Below the pieces are notes generated by a model. It was not told the origin of the DNA and searched no databases. It saw nothing but the letters and a program-made list of their open reading frames with translations. From Roseofilum casamattae BLCC-M143 (GTDB lineage: Bacteria > Cyanobacteriota > Cyanobacteriia > Cyanobacteriales > Desertifilaceae), in assembly GCF_030068455.1 (NCBI RefSeq), contig NZ_JAQOSQ010000001.1, positions 372,001-436,000 on the forward strand: a stretch of DNA of 64,000 bases, given 5' to 3'. Positions 37,707-46,906 of this stretch are shown here, piece by piece. Made by a program: the position numbers and the translations under genes. Within the stretch, counting starts at the first letter, position 1. The number at the start of each line of letters is the position of its first letter.

Positions 37707-39035
37707 CTATCCGTGACTACGATCGCCTCCCTGGAGATTGTTATAATTCCATTGACGGATGGCTCGTCCTTGAATGGATAACTGCCACCAGGGAGTATTG
37801 GCCGAACGAGAATGGAGGCTAGTCGCATTGACTGTCCAAGCGGCTTTGGGATCGAAGAGAATGGCTTCGATGGGCGCACCGACGGTTAAACTGGCTGGTT
37901 CTTGCTGCAAACATCGGGCGGGGGAACTACTTAAACTCTGCCACAGTTGCAATGCCGAAAGCTTGCCGGTTTCTACTAGTTTTTGCCACAGTAAGGGTAA
38001 TGCTAATTCTAAACCGATCGCACCAGCAGGAGCAGATTGAAAGCCAACGGTCTTTTCTTCGTAGGTATGGGGACTGTGGTCGATCGCGATCGCATCAATA
38101 ATACCCTCTCCAACTCCAGCAACCAAGGCTTGGCGATCGCCCCCATTGCCCAAGGGAGCGGCTAGATTTAGGCTGGGATGGTAGGGCAGGAAACCCCAAG
38201 CATTCTGGGGTGCGATCGCGCTCGTATCCAGAAGTAGATGCATCCAACTCGTGCTCGCGGTAACCGGCAACCCGGACTGTTTCGCTCCGGCAATTAATTC
38301 TACCGATCGCGCCGTGGAAACCCGCATAATATGGACGGCGGTTCCCGTTTGCGCCACCATCTCCAACAAAGCTGCAACCGCAGCCGTTTCCGCATCCACC
38401 GGAATCCCCGGCAGTCCCAACCGAATCGAGAGGGGGCCTTCGCGCATGGTGCCATTTGCGACTAAGGCGGGAATCGCCGGCCAAATGGCGATCGGTTTGG
38501 CTAAAGGACGGGCATATTCCAATAAGCGGCGCAAGAGCAAGAGATTGGCGATCGGCTGACCGTCCGTAAATCCCACCACCTCAGCCCCTGCCAGCTCTGC
38601 CAAGGGAGCCATCTGCTTGCCCTCCACCCCCCGAGTCAGCGCGCCCCACATGGAGACTTGCACCCTTGAGAGCGCATCGACTTTGGCAGAGAGCAGAGAC
38701 AGAGTTGCGGGAGTATCTACCGGCGGATTCGTCGTCGGCAGCAGAGCCACGCGGGTGAATCCTCCCGCGATCGCCGCTTCCATCAACGAGGCAACTGTTT
38801 CTCGCTCTTCAAACCCCGGCTCTCCACTGTGGCTGTAGAGATCCACCAATCCCGGCCCGAGAATCAAGCCCCGGCCGTCGCGGACAATGGTATCGGCCGG
38901 ATAATCTGCGATCGGTTCTTCGGCGATCGCCTTAATCCGACCGTTCTCCAACCACACATCCACGATGCGATCGGTTTGCGACACCGGATCGATCGCCCGC
39001 ACCTGTTGAAACAGCTCGCTCTTGCTCTTCATCAT
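37707..39035 (-). CDS. pyrC: Dihydroorotase homologue with degenerate metal-ligand motifs
   Basis: This 442-residue protein is an amidohydrolase of the class I dihydroorotase type. The usual metal motif HxH is Tyr-Ser-His (DLYSH, 65-69), and the CHVS-type motif is MRVS (residues 237-240). The PHHLL-type motif is WMHLL, and the CED segment is not visible. DHSPH near 319-323, the DH.PH motif, is kept. Class I enzymes need these His ligands, so catalysis of carbamoyl-aspartate cyclisation is doubtful. Inactive homologues that bind aspartate carbamoyltransferase are known in other bacteria, which is one possible role. A true PyrC would then be encoded elsewhere. Confidence 0.78.
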   Translation of the reverse strand: MMKSKSELFQQVRAIDPVSQTDRIVDVWLENGRIKAIAEEPIADYPADTIVRDGRGLILGPGLVDLYSHSGEPGFEERETVASLMEAAIAGGFTRVALLPTTNPPVDTPATLSLLSAKVDALSRVQVSMWGALTRGVEGKQMAPLAELAGAEVVGFTDGQPIANLLLLRRLLEYARPLAKPIAIWPAIPALVANGTMREGPLSIRLGLPGIPVDAETAAVAALLEMVAQTGTAVHIMRVSTARSVELIAGAKQSGLPVTASTSWMHLLLDTSAIAPQNAWGFLPYHPSLNLAAPLGNGGDRQALVAGVGEGIIDAIAIDHSPHTYEEKTVGFQSAPAGAIGLELALPLLWQKLVETGKLSALQLWQSLSSSPARCLQQEPASLTVGAPIEAILFDPKAAWTVNATSLHSRSANTPWWQLSIQGRAIRQWNYNNLQGGDRSHG

Positions 39036-39070
39036 GTTCTGTCAGTTATATCAAGTCCGGTTAAACCCAT

Positions 39071-39155
39071 GTCATTGCGACCGCAGGGAAGCAATCGCTA
39101 AAACTACCGAGATGGAAGGGATTGCTTCATTCCGCTACGCTCCATTCGCAATGAC
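39071..39155. repeat. REP-like inverted repeat between co-directional genes
   Basis: GTCATTGCGA (39071-39080) is matched by its exact reverse complement at 39146-39155, with further inner pairing (AAGCAATC/GATTGCTT). It lies between the dihydroorotase homologue and the histidine phosphatase. Similar repeats are widespread in bacterial intergenic DNA. Function is unknown; a stem for 3' end stability is possible. Confidence 0.6.
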
Positions 39156-39184
39156 TTATTGTGGCTGATTTGGCGAACTTAATT

Positions 39185-40519
39185 TTACAATGCCCCGGCA
39201 GCCGTTTGGTCGAGAATGCCCTCGCTCAGATGGAACGTAATATTATGGCACTTGAGCATTGGTTTTTCATTCGCCCCATAAGGATAATCGATAACCGTCA
39301 CCGCACCATTCCCCTGCTTAAAGTTCCAGAAATACTCCGGACTCAGATTAAATAAATGACAGACGATCGCCTTATTAATCGCATCGTGAGCTACCACTAT
39401 CCCCGTACTGCCCGGTTTTGCCGACTCCACAATCTTGCGCCAAGCTGGAATTGCCCGGTCCCAAACCTGTTGCAAGTTCTCCCCTTCCGGCATTTGCACC
39501 GTTTCTGGCGACTTCTGCCACTCCGCCAACATCCCCGGATAAGCGGCCTCAATCTCCGACTCCAGCATTCCTTCCCAAAGTCCGTGACTGATTTCTTCCA
39601 ACTGCGGTTCTAATTGCAACTCGATATCTGGGTGATGCTCTAAGATTAACTCTGCCGTTTCCTTCGGTCGCAACAGATGGCTGCTCGCGGCAAAATCTAA
39701 AGGAACATCTTTCAACAACTCTGCTGCTTTCCGTCCCTGACTTTTCCCATTCTCATTCAACGGAATATCCTTAATGCCCTGAAAGCGCTTATCGCGGTTC
39801 CATTGAGTTTCCCCATGGCGTACTAATAAAATGCGAATCCGGTCTTTTTCGTAAGCATCGGGTAACGACTGACCGACATGATTGGTTAAATTCATCGACT
39901 CGAGCTGTACTCCCTCTCCCCAAGCTCCAGGAAAATTGAGGATGCTAATGCCGCAGTTCGACTGCAAAATTGACTGGTAATATTCCGGGCCAAATCCCAG
40001 AGCCGTACTCAACAAACAGCGATTAATGCCATTGTGGGCGACCACTAATACGGTTTGGTCTTGGTGTTTTGCTAACAAATCTTGCCAGAACTGTTTGGCT
40101 TGAGCGTGCAATTGGGCGATCGGATAATGTTCCGTCTCGCCCTCTGCCGTCGAAATCGTCATTTTAAACGCTTCCGGTTGCCGTTTCCACAACCGATATT
40201 CTTCCGGAAACTCGCGTTTAATCTCTTTCTTCAGCTTGCCTTCCCACAGCGGTAGATCGACTTCTAAGAGGGTTTCCGGCGTATTGACCGGTAACGATAA
40301 TCCCAGAGTGGTGCGAATTTCTTCCGTCGTTTGTCTTGCTCGTTGCAGAGGACTGGAGTAGATAGCATCTATTGGCAAGCCTTGGAGTGCTTTGCCGACG
40401 GAGCGAGCATCGGCTTTGCCTTGTTCGGTTAACACTGATTCATCGAGGCGGCCTTGAATGCGTTTTTGGGCATTGTAGGTGCTTTGGCCGTGACGGACGA
40501 GGATAACGCGAGTGGTCAT
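39185..40519 (-). CDS. Double-domain histidine phosphatase (phosphoglycerate mutase superfamily)
   Basis: The 444 residues form two tandem histidine-phosphatase domains. The first starts VILVRHGQSTYNAQKRIQG, and the second RILLVRHGETQWNRDKRFQG (near residue 230). The motif RHG with the catalytic His is intact in both, and both have a later His in AHNGINR and AHDAINK. Cyanobacterial relatives include metal-independent phosphoserine phosphatases and broad sugar-phosphate phosphatases. Which substrate applies is not shown by the sequence. Confidence 0.88.
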   Translation of the reverse strand: MTTRVILVRHGQSTYNAQKRIQGRLDESVLTEQGKADARSVGKALQGLPIDAIYSSPLQRARQTTEEIRTTLGLSLPVNTPETLLEVDLPLWEGKLKKEIKREFPEEYRLWKRQPEAFKMTISTAEGETEHYPIAQLHAQAKQFWQDLLAKHQDQTVLVVAHNGINRCLLSTALGFGPEYYQSILQSNCGISILNFPGAWGEGVQLESMNLTNHVGQSLPDAYEKDRIRILLVRHGETQWNRDKRFQGIKDIPLNENGKSQGRKAAELLKDVPLDFAASSHLLRPKETAELILEHHPDIELQLEPQLEEISHGLWEGMLESEIEAAYPGMLAEWQKSPETVQMPEGENLQQVWDRAIPAWRKIVESAKPGSTGIVVAHDAINKAIVCHLFNLSPEYFWNFKQGNGAVTVIDYPYGANEKPMLKCHNITFHLSEGILDQTAAGAL

Positions 40520-40559
40520 GAGATGGGTTAGGGGTTGCGTGGGCAGTTCTCGGTTGCGC

Positions 40560-41738
40560 TCAGCATTGTACCAAGAATAGTCCTAACTCGGCTAATAGAG
40601 AATCTGGAGTTCCGGTGAGCTGACGGGCAAACCGAGGTGCGATCGCCGGAGCGAGAATCATGGGTGTGGTAAACCCTGAAAACAGATGGACTCTCTCCAT
40701 TCCGGGGACGGGGCCGAGGACGGCTAACCGCTTATGAGAAAAGGCCACCAAGCAGGAGTGCCAGTTGCCGCGACATTGTCCTAAACTCGGTAACATGCCC
40801 TCGATTCGTTCTCGCATGGCCTGTTGACTCTGTTGCGCATTGACCCGAGCATTGGGATCGCTCAGGGCCCGGCTAATCTGTCCGAACAAGAGACGACCTC
40901 CGCGAAATTGCACGGCATCGGCATCGATAATGCTCGGCGCTAGCTCCCGTCCGGGCTGGTTCCACAAGGTTTCATTTTCCGCACGACTGGCTTGTTCTTC
41001 GAGGTGGGTGCGATCGCTGTTGACGGAGGTAACGATTGTGGATAAGCGGAAGGGACAATCTGGAATTTCAATGAGTTCGGCATGGGTAAAATAGACGGGA
41101 ATCTTAATACCGGCGTTGCTTAAAAGCTGGCGCGTCCAACCTCCAGCGCAAACGATCGCCTGTTCTGCATAGTAGGTTTCCTCGGAAGTGGCGATCGCGC
41201 AACCCTTACCGTTCCCTTGCAACTGTTCGACTCGTCCCGGCACAATTTTACCGCCATGGCGCTCGATTCCTTGCTGATAGGCTTGGTTCAAAGCTACGGG
41301 ATTAACGTGACCTTGTTCGATGCTCAGAGCGCCGGCGATCGCTCTTGGATTCAGTAAAGGTTCGACTTTCCTAGCTTCTTCCGGCTCGAGCAGCTCGAAC
41401 CCTTCATCGAGGTGCTGATATCGCGCAATGGTTGCCTCTAGGTTGAGATCGTTATGGCAATCTAGAGTAAACAACATCTGACGCCGCTGGAACTGGGTAT
41501 CCATTCCCAACTCTTCCGAGAGTACTTCATGTCTGGCTTTCCCTTCCAGCAACAGTTGTCCGATCGCTCCCGAGGCTCCGTACCAGCAAATCATGCCATA
41601 GCTGTAGCGAGTGGCCCGATCGGAATTGACCATCGGATCGAGCAGCAAGACGCGACAGCCGAGTTTGCTCAATTCGTAGGCGATCGCGCTGCCCGTAATA
41701 CCGGCGCCAATAACAATCCAATCGTAAGCGTTCATCAA
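40560..41738 (-). CDS. FAD-dependent oxidoreductase (DAO family)
   Basis: This 392-residue protein of the glycine/D-amino-acid-oxidase type has the N-terminal Rossmann motif VIGAGITGSAIAYELSKLG (GxGxxG near 10-15). Later motifs include VNPVALNQAYQQGIERHGG and CAGGWTRQLL, which fit the DAO fold. FAD-bound enzymes of this kind oxidise amino acids or amines. The substrate is not known. The C-terminus has a GFTTPMILAPAIAPRFARQL segment near the family's usual flavin end. Confidence 0.85.
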   Translation of the reverse strand: MMNAYDWIVIGAGITGSAIAYELSKLGCRVLLLDPMVNSDRATRYSYGMICWYGASGAIGQLLLEGKARHEVLSEELGMDTQFQRRQMLFTLDCHNDLNLEATIARYQHLDEGFELLEPEEARKVEPLLNPRAIAGALSIEQGHVNPVALNQAYQQGIERHGGKIVPGRVEQLQGNGKGCAIATSEETYYAEQAIVCAGGWTRQLLSNAGIKIPVYFTHAELIEIPDCPFRLSTIVTSVNSDRTHLEEQASRAENETLWNQPGRELAPSIIDADAVQFRGGRLLFGQISRALSDPNARVNAQQSQQAMRERIEGMLPSLGQCRGNWHSCLVAFSHKRLAVLGPVPGMERVHLFSGFTTPMILAPAIAPRFARQLTGTPDSLLAELGLFLVQC

Positions 41739-42487
41739 AAATTTAGTTAGTAATATTGAGCTTGTGGAGTAGTTCTGTACCTCACTAGCCTGCTATTGTT
41801 CCCGAGTATTGATTACCCAGAATATGTGTGGGCTGAAGTGCGATCGTAAAACTCTAGATCGTTGAGTCTATCTAGGCTCCAGAGAAATCTAATCATACCA
41901 GAAACTGACCCACCCCTGGCCCTCCCAAGCTTATCTTGTAGGGGTTTCTACGAAACCCCGTCCAATTGGGCTTATGGGCTAGGGAGTAGGGAAGTAGATC
42001 CGGGAAAACTGACTCAAACCCAGATGGATGGACTAGGAGTAATCCAAGGTAAAGTGCGAGGTTTGATACAGCACAATATCTTACTAGTGAGCGAAACGGG
42101 TGTTCCCTTGGGACTAGGATACATTTGAAGGATGGAAACCGCATTACAGGGCGATTGACAGAAGTCAGTTTAGTCCAGGAACACTTCTTGATTCATGGTA
42201 ACAAAGGCACTCACCCGATCGGGTGGAATAAGATATCTCAAGTGGAGTTGAGGAACGTAGACTTCTATCAAACACTTCCGAGCAATTCTATTCCAACAAT
42301 GGTCCATCCAAAGTTAGGGCAGCAGTGTACTCAAGGTTCTATGGAGTGTGCAGACCGCTAGTGTTGAATATTTTATTATTTATCGAGTCTACTTCATAGC
42401 TTTTTTTCGTCCGTTCAGTTGTAAGGTGGGCAGGAAAATAAGCAATATTATTCGACTTTAAAACCAATAAACTGCCCGCCCTACTGG
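41739..42487 (+). pseudogene. Region without intact gene; remnant of an IS4-type transposase
   Basis: About 750 bp hold no complete gene. A frame at about 42020-42128 reads GLGVIQGKVRGLIQHNILL followed by SETGVPLGL, a pattern resembling the IS4-family (Tn5-like) transposase core, and it stops right after. A short unrelated frame follows (42125-42361, starting LKDGNRITGRLTEVS). A hairpin GGGGTTTC-TAC-GAAACCCC is at 41940-41958. The stretch looks like a decayed insertion, but the match is short and by eye. Confidence 0.4.
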
Positions 42488-44686
42488 TTACGATTCTGGC
42501 AATACCTCAACTCGGGCATAACGGAGTCCGTCAACGCCTTGCAGAGGAGCCACAGCACCAGCAATTATTTGGTCGGAAATCCAGCCCTCCCGTTGTAAAT
42601 ATTCCAGATAAGCGGCGTATTCTTTCCATTCTTCATCGGTGGAATAAACAATGGTGAGCATACCGGGAGCGGTAATGCGATCGCCCGTTTCCTCATCCAC
42701 GCCTTTATCGATCCGTTTCTTCACAATTTCATAGCGAGTATCTCGACTGCCTTGAACGTCGAAAATTTTCTCCGTATTCTCATCGTGAACGATATCAATG
42801 GTGAAATCTTGCACTAACACCAAATGAGTTAACTGTAGGGTAACTCCATGGACTTGATTCAGCATTAATCCCGTGCGCGCGGCATCGCACAAGGCACAAA
42901 GTTGCTCGTAGCGCAGGCTGTGCAAATGGAACTTGGTAAAGCTGTGATGAATGGATTTACCTACATAAACCATGTGGTCGATACCATCAGTCGATTCCAA
43001 ATCGCAGTAGTGGGGAATAATGGACTGCATCCGCTGCTGCCACCGTTCCCAGGTTTCGAGTAAATGGTTATTGATTTTGTCGATAGTACAGTCGTATTTT
43101 TTCCGAGCCATATCAATCGAATGGCGATCGTTGTTGGCGCGATCGCGATATAATTCTACCGCAGCTTGGGCTTGGGGGCCGCATTGATTAAAATAGTCGA
43201 AATAGACCTCTAAATTCTCCTGCAAATACTGCACGGCCGTTAGCTCGGAATCGACGGTGACTTTCTCAGCGATTCGGCGCTTATAAGCCTGTAAATCTAA
43301 TTGCAACTGTTGGATTAAAGGACTCGATTGATAAGATTCGACAGCTTCTAGAATCCCTAATCCAAAGTCAAATTGTTGCAGTAAATCTGCTTGAATGGCA
43401 CGATTGCGCTCCTGAGAGGAACTGCGAATATCGGAAATTCCAAATAATGGATAAACTTTGTCGCAGATAATGGGAGCCGGTTCAAATCCCCAACTGCGGC
43501 GCTCGGCTTCTTGCCGAAAGCGCCAGGCAACGGCAGGATGAATGGGATTTAACTGATGGTGGTTGGCTTGGCGCATGGCGCAAGCCATGGCGGGAATTAA
43601 TTCCTGGGCGTAGTTGCAATCTTGGGCAGTAAAATTGTAGGGGCGATCGCTAATTAATCCAATCAGCCGCAACATTTCTGGCTCGTCGCCAGTTTGCTCG
43701 TATTCCCACTTTAGCGGAATTAAAAGCAGCGATCGCACTCCATCCTGCCAGAGCATTCGTTCGCATTCACTATGACTATCGCCATTGATTTCGCCAATGC
43801 GCATGACTTGATTCGTTTCTAGTGCCTTTAAAAAATGAGGATTATCTAACTCTCCCCGAGGAAACACATAATTTTCTACCGTACCGCAAGCTCGCCCCAC
43901 CAAAATTCGGACTTCATTCATATCCGCATTCAGAATCATCAAATGACTCGCGCGAAATAACACTTGCAACTGATAATTAATCTCTTGCAGTTTATTGCCT
44001 TCCAACAGAGAATGAGGGCTAATCAGCAGTTGACTCAAACGCTGGCGCTGTTCGGTTTGGGTAACTTCTAATCCTTCAACGACTAATTCGCCAGTGATGG
44101 TATAGTTCTCCAACCATTGCAAATCGCTGATGAGATCTTCAAAGCTATCGTCTGCCATTAAGCGCTGGTTAAACACCGTCCATTCATCAAGTTTCGGATG
44201 AACTCCGGTTATGGTTAATGTTTCCGAATTAAACCACAATTTTACCCAACCGGGGGCATCATTTTGACGGTGAAACTGAACCACAGTGGGAGTGCGAATA
44301 AAGTCATCTAGCTCCCGCAGTTGATAGCGCAGGCGATCGCACAACATCGGATCGCTCGTCGTCGTACTTTCCAGTTGCTGCAATAACTGACCGAGCAATT
44401 GATACAATAAATGGCAGGAATACAGTCGTTGCAAGGATGGATGTTCCGCAGCCGGAATGGCGTCAAGGAGGGAGAAATCCCCCGTAGTTTTCCGTCCAAA
44501 ACAGGCAGCAAACCCAGCATTATACTCCTCCACAGTCCAAGACTGTAAATGAGCTGAGTCGCTTCCCGTGCAGCGGAGAACGGCTAACAGCACTCGCTGG
44601 GATTTTCCTTCGTACCCGTTTAAGCGATCGCTCGATAAAGGAGGAGAAAATCGGGAGTCTTCAAGAGGACGATCGAGTTGAGTCAT
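42488..44686 (-). CDS. Cyanobacterial GAF-like sensor protein of unknown function
   Basis: This 732-residue protein has no membrane segments. A GAF-like domain is likely around 240-400 (FRASHLMILNADMNEVRILVG through DGVRSLLLIPLKWEYE, then a GLISDRPYNFTAQD end). The N-terminal 200 residues and the C-terminal 300 are not recognised. The C-terminal part has a long helical region and ends with LQREGWISDQIIAG. No kinase or cyclase domain is evident. The gene stands alone, 180 bp from the next one. The ligand is unknown. Confidence 0.7.
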   Translation of the reverse strand: MTQLDRPLEDSRFSPPLSSDRLNGYEGKSQRVLLAVLRCTGSDSAHLQSWTVEEYNAGFAACFGRKTTGDFSLLDAIPAAEHPSLQRLYSCHLLYQLLGQLLQQLESTTTSDPMLCDRLRYQLRELDDFIRTPTVVQFHRQNDAPGWVKLWFNSETLTITGVHPKLDEWTVFNQRLMADDSFEDLISDLQWLENYTITGELVVEGLEVTQTEQRQRLSQLLISPHSLLEGNKLQEINYQLQVLFRASHLMILNADMNEVRILVGRACGTVENYVFPRGELDNPHFLKALETNQVMRIGEINGDSHSECERMLWQDGVRSLLLIPLKWEYEQTGDEPEMLRLIGLISDRPYNFTAQDCNYAQELIPAMACAMRQANHHQLNPIHPAVAWRFRQEAERRSWGFEPAPIICDKVYPLFGISDIRSSSQERNRAIQADLLQQFDFGLGILEAVESYQSSPLIQQLQLDLQAYKRRIAEKVTVDSELTAVQYLQENLEVYFDYFNQCGPQAQAAVELYRDRANNDRHSIDMARKKYDCTIDKINNHLLETWERWQQRMQSIIPHYCDLESTDGIDHMVYVGKSIHHSFTKFHLHSLRYEQLCALCDAARTGLMLNQVHGVTLQLTHLVLVQDFTIDIVHDENTEKIFDVQGSRDTRYEIVKKRIDKGVDEETGDRITAPGMLTIVYSTDEEWKEYAAYLEYLQREGWISDQIIAGAVAPLQGVDGLRYARVEVLPES

Positions 44687-44867
44687 GGTTGGCAGTTCCT
44701 TCCTATTCGTTTACCACACCCTGAATAGAATCCTACATCTTTACCCGGATCGGCTGGTTCGATCTGGTATTACGATTTAGGCGACGTTGTCGTACTATGG
44801 CATCGCTGTTGCAACCATAGCCATCCTTTGAGTGTAACTCTTCGGAACCGACACGTGTTAAGCCGAG

Positions 44868-46823
44868 ATGAATGTCCAGCTTAATCTCATGGGGATCGAT
44901 CGAAAGAATATGCGCGTTACTAGTCTTTCCGTTTTGGTGTTAGCTACCTTAGCTTCTCTAAATATAACCACAGTTGCCCATGGTGCTCCAGCTTCCCCCG
45001 CACCAGCGAAACCGGCAGCCGCACAAAATACTCAAGCACCACCACCTCCTCCGTCAACAACTCCCTCGAGACTTTCGGCACAAGATTTGGAAGCCTTGAA
45101 ACAAGCGATCGAAAAAACGGTGGAAAATACAGTCAATGAGAAATTTGCCGAAGAGCGAGCCAGACAGGACGAACAACTACAAGAGAGATTTGCGGAAGTC
45201 GATCGCATTCGCGATCGCATTAATCAATTAATGGCGTTAATGGTAGTTTCTATTGCTGGCGTGGTAATTTCTCTCCGATTTATGCGCAGCAATATCATTA
45301 AAGAAATTATCGCATCCGTTAACGATCGCTTGCAAGATTGGCACGAGTCGGAACAGCGCTTGGAAGAATATACAGATACCACTCGCCAATTGGTACAAGA
45401 TTTAACCCAACAAATTGAAGCGGCTAAAACGGAGCGCCAGCGCGGCTATCAACAGGTAAATGAAGAAGTTTTAGAACTCAAAGAGTCGGCTGGAGTCATT
45501 CAGGAAGTGCGCCAAGATTTGGTCAAACAACTGCAAGGACTCGGAAGCGATCTGCAGGTTCAATTGCAACAAATTCGTGCCACAATTAAAACAAGTCCCG
45601 ATCGCCTATCAAGTCAATCCGGGATTTCAGAAATGGAGTTTCTCCAAAATATTGTCGATCTTCCCGACGAGAGAGAGTCGGAACAATCATTGGATTTAGT
45701 CAAGTTAGAAGAAAACGATCTGCTCGTGACGGCAGAAGAATGCGTCGATCAAGGAAACTTGTTGGCGGATGAAGGCTTGTATGAGGAAGCAGTTGCGCTG
45801 TACGATCGCGTCCTAGAGACTCAACCGACGTCCTTTGAAGCCTGGTACGAGCGCGGAAAAACTTTGATGAAGTTGCACCGCTATGACGAAGCGCTGCAAT
45901 CCTACCAACAAGCATTATTACTCGAGTCAGAACATTCTGAGGTTTGGTACCATCAAGGATTGGTTTTGGGGCTGTTGGATCGTCCGATTGAGTCCTTAAA
46001 TGCTTACGATTGTGCCTTAGATTTACAGCCGGAAGGGGCAGAAATTTGGTATCGTCGCGGCAATATGTTGCTGAAGTTAGAGCGCTACGAGGACGCGTTA
46101 GAGGCATATCATCAAACCATTACCCTGCAACCGGAAGATAGCGAAGCATGGCATAATCAAGGAGTAGTCTTGGAGCGCTTGGGAGAGTTTACCGAGGCAG
46201 TTGCCAGCTACGATCGCGCGATCGCCTTAGACGAAGATAAACTAGAAGCCTGGTTCCATCGCGGTAATGCTTTGGTCCGGTTGGAGCGGTATGATGAAGC
46301 GATCGAAGCCTACGATCGCGCTTTATCCATTCCTCTTGCTCCCGAAGATACCGCAGAGCCAGTTGCGCTCTTAAGTGCCATTTGGTTTAATCGCGGTACC
46401 ACATTGGTGAGATTAGAGCGCTACGAACCTGCATTGGAATGTTGCGATCGCGCTTTGCAACTCAATCCCGATGATGCCGAGGCTTGGACGGTGCGCGGCG
46501 AAATGTTGGAGCGAATGCAGCGCTACGAAGAAGCCGTCGATGCTTACGATCAGGTATTAACGTTACACAGTAATAATCATCATGCATGGCGACATCGCGG
46601 CATTTTGTTGGAGAAATTACGCCGCTACGAAGAAGCAATTTCTTCTTACGATCGCGCCATTCAATTAGAAGCCAACGACTACGAAGCATGGCGCGGTAAA
46701 GGAACGGCTTTGGCAGAATTACAACATTATCAAGATGCCATTTCTTGCTTCAGCCAAGCCATGCAAATTCAGCAAAATTTGGGATTAACTCCGAGCGAAG
46801 TTTCTCCTGTCGTTCCGGGATAG
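44868..46823 (+). CDS. Membrane-anchored TPR-repeat protein
   Basis: The 651-residue protein starts with a signal/membrane segment (about 18-38), then a Pro/Ala-rich linker (AAQNTQAPPPPPS). A second hydrophobic segment lies at about 122-140, and a helical coiled-coil-like region at about 150-260. From about 290 on there are ten or so TPR units of the type W..RG..L..L.RY.EA...Y..A. TPR arrays bind partner proteins, and the arrangement suggests a scaffold at the membrane. The partner is not identifiable. The gene ends near a double-palindrome repeat. Confidence 0.85.
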   Translation: MNVQLNLMGIDRKNMRVTSLSVLVLATLASLNITTVAHGAPASPAPAKPAAAQNTQAPPPPPSTTPSRLSAQDLEALKQAIEKTVENTVNEKFAEERARQDEQLQERFAEVDRIRDRINQLMALMVVSIAGVVISLRFMRSNIIKEIIASVNDRLQDWHESEQRLEEYTDTTRQLVQDLTQQIEAAKTERQRGYQQVNEEVLELKESAGVIQEVRQDLVKQLQGLGSDLQVQLQQIRATIKTSPDRLSSQSGISEMEFLQNIVDLPDERESEQSLDLVKLEENDLLVTAEECVDQGNLLADEGLYEEAVALYDRVLETQPTSFEAWYERGKTLMKLHRYDEALQSYQQALLLESEHSEVWYHQGLVLGLLDRPIESLNAYDCALDLQPEGAEIWYRRGNMLLKLERYEDALEAYHQTITLQPEDSEAWHNQGVVLERLGEFTEAVASYDRAIALDEDKLEAWFHRGNALVRLERYDEAIEAYDRALSIPLAPEDTAEPVALLSAIWFNRGTTLVRLERYEPALECCDRALQLNPDDAEAWTVRGEMLERMQRYEEAVDAYDQVLTLHSNNHHAWRHRGILLEKLRRYEEAISSYDRAIQLEANDYEAWRGKGTALAELQHYQDAISCFSQAMQIQQNLGLTPSEVSPVVPG

Positions 46824-46843
46824 CATCAATTGAAGATGAGGCT

Positions 46844-46906
46844 AGAAACCGGGTTTCTCACTTTACCTCAAGCGAGAAGTTGCATTGGGTGCAAAAACCC
46901 GGTTTT
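46844..46906. repeat. Double palindrome repeat (AGAAACCGGGTTTCT type), copy 3
   Basis: The first arm is the same AGAAACCGGGTTTCT (46844-46858). The second is a weaker AAAACCCGGTTTT (46894-46906). It lies between convergent genes and runs into the last bases of the aminotransferase gene, so its second arm includes part of that stop codon. Confidence 0.65.
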
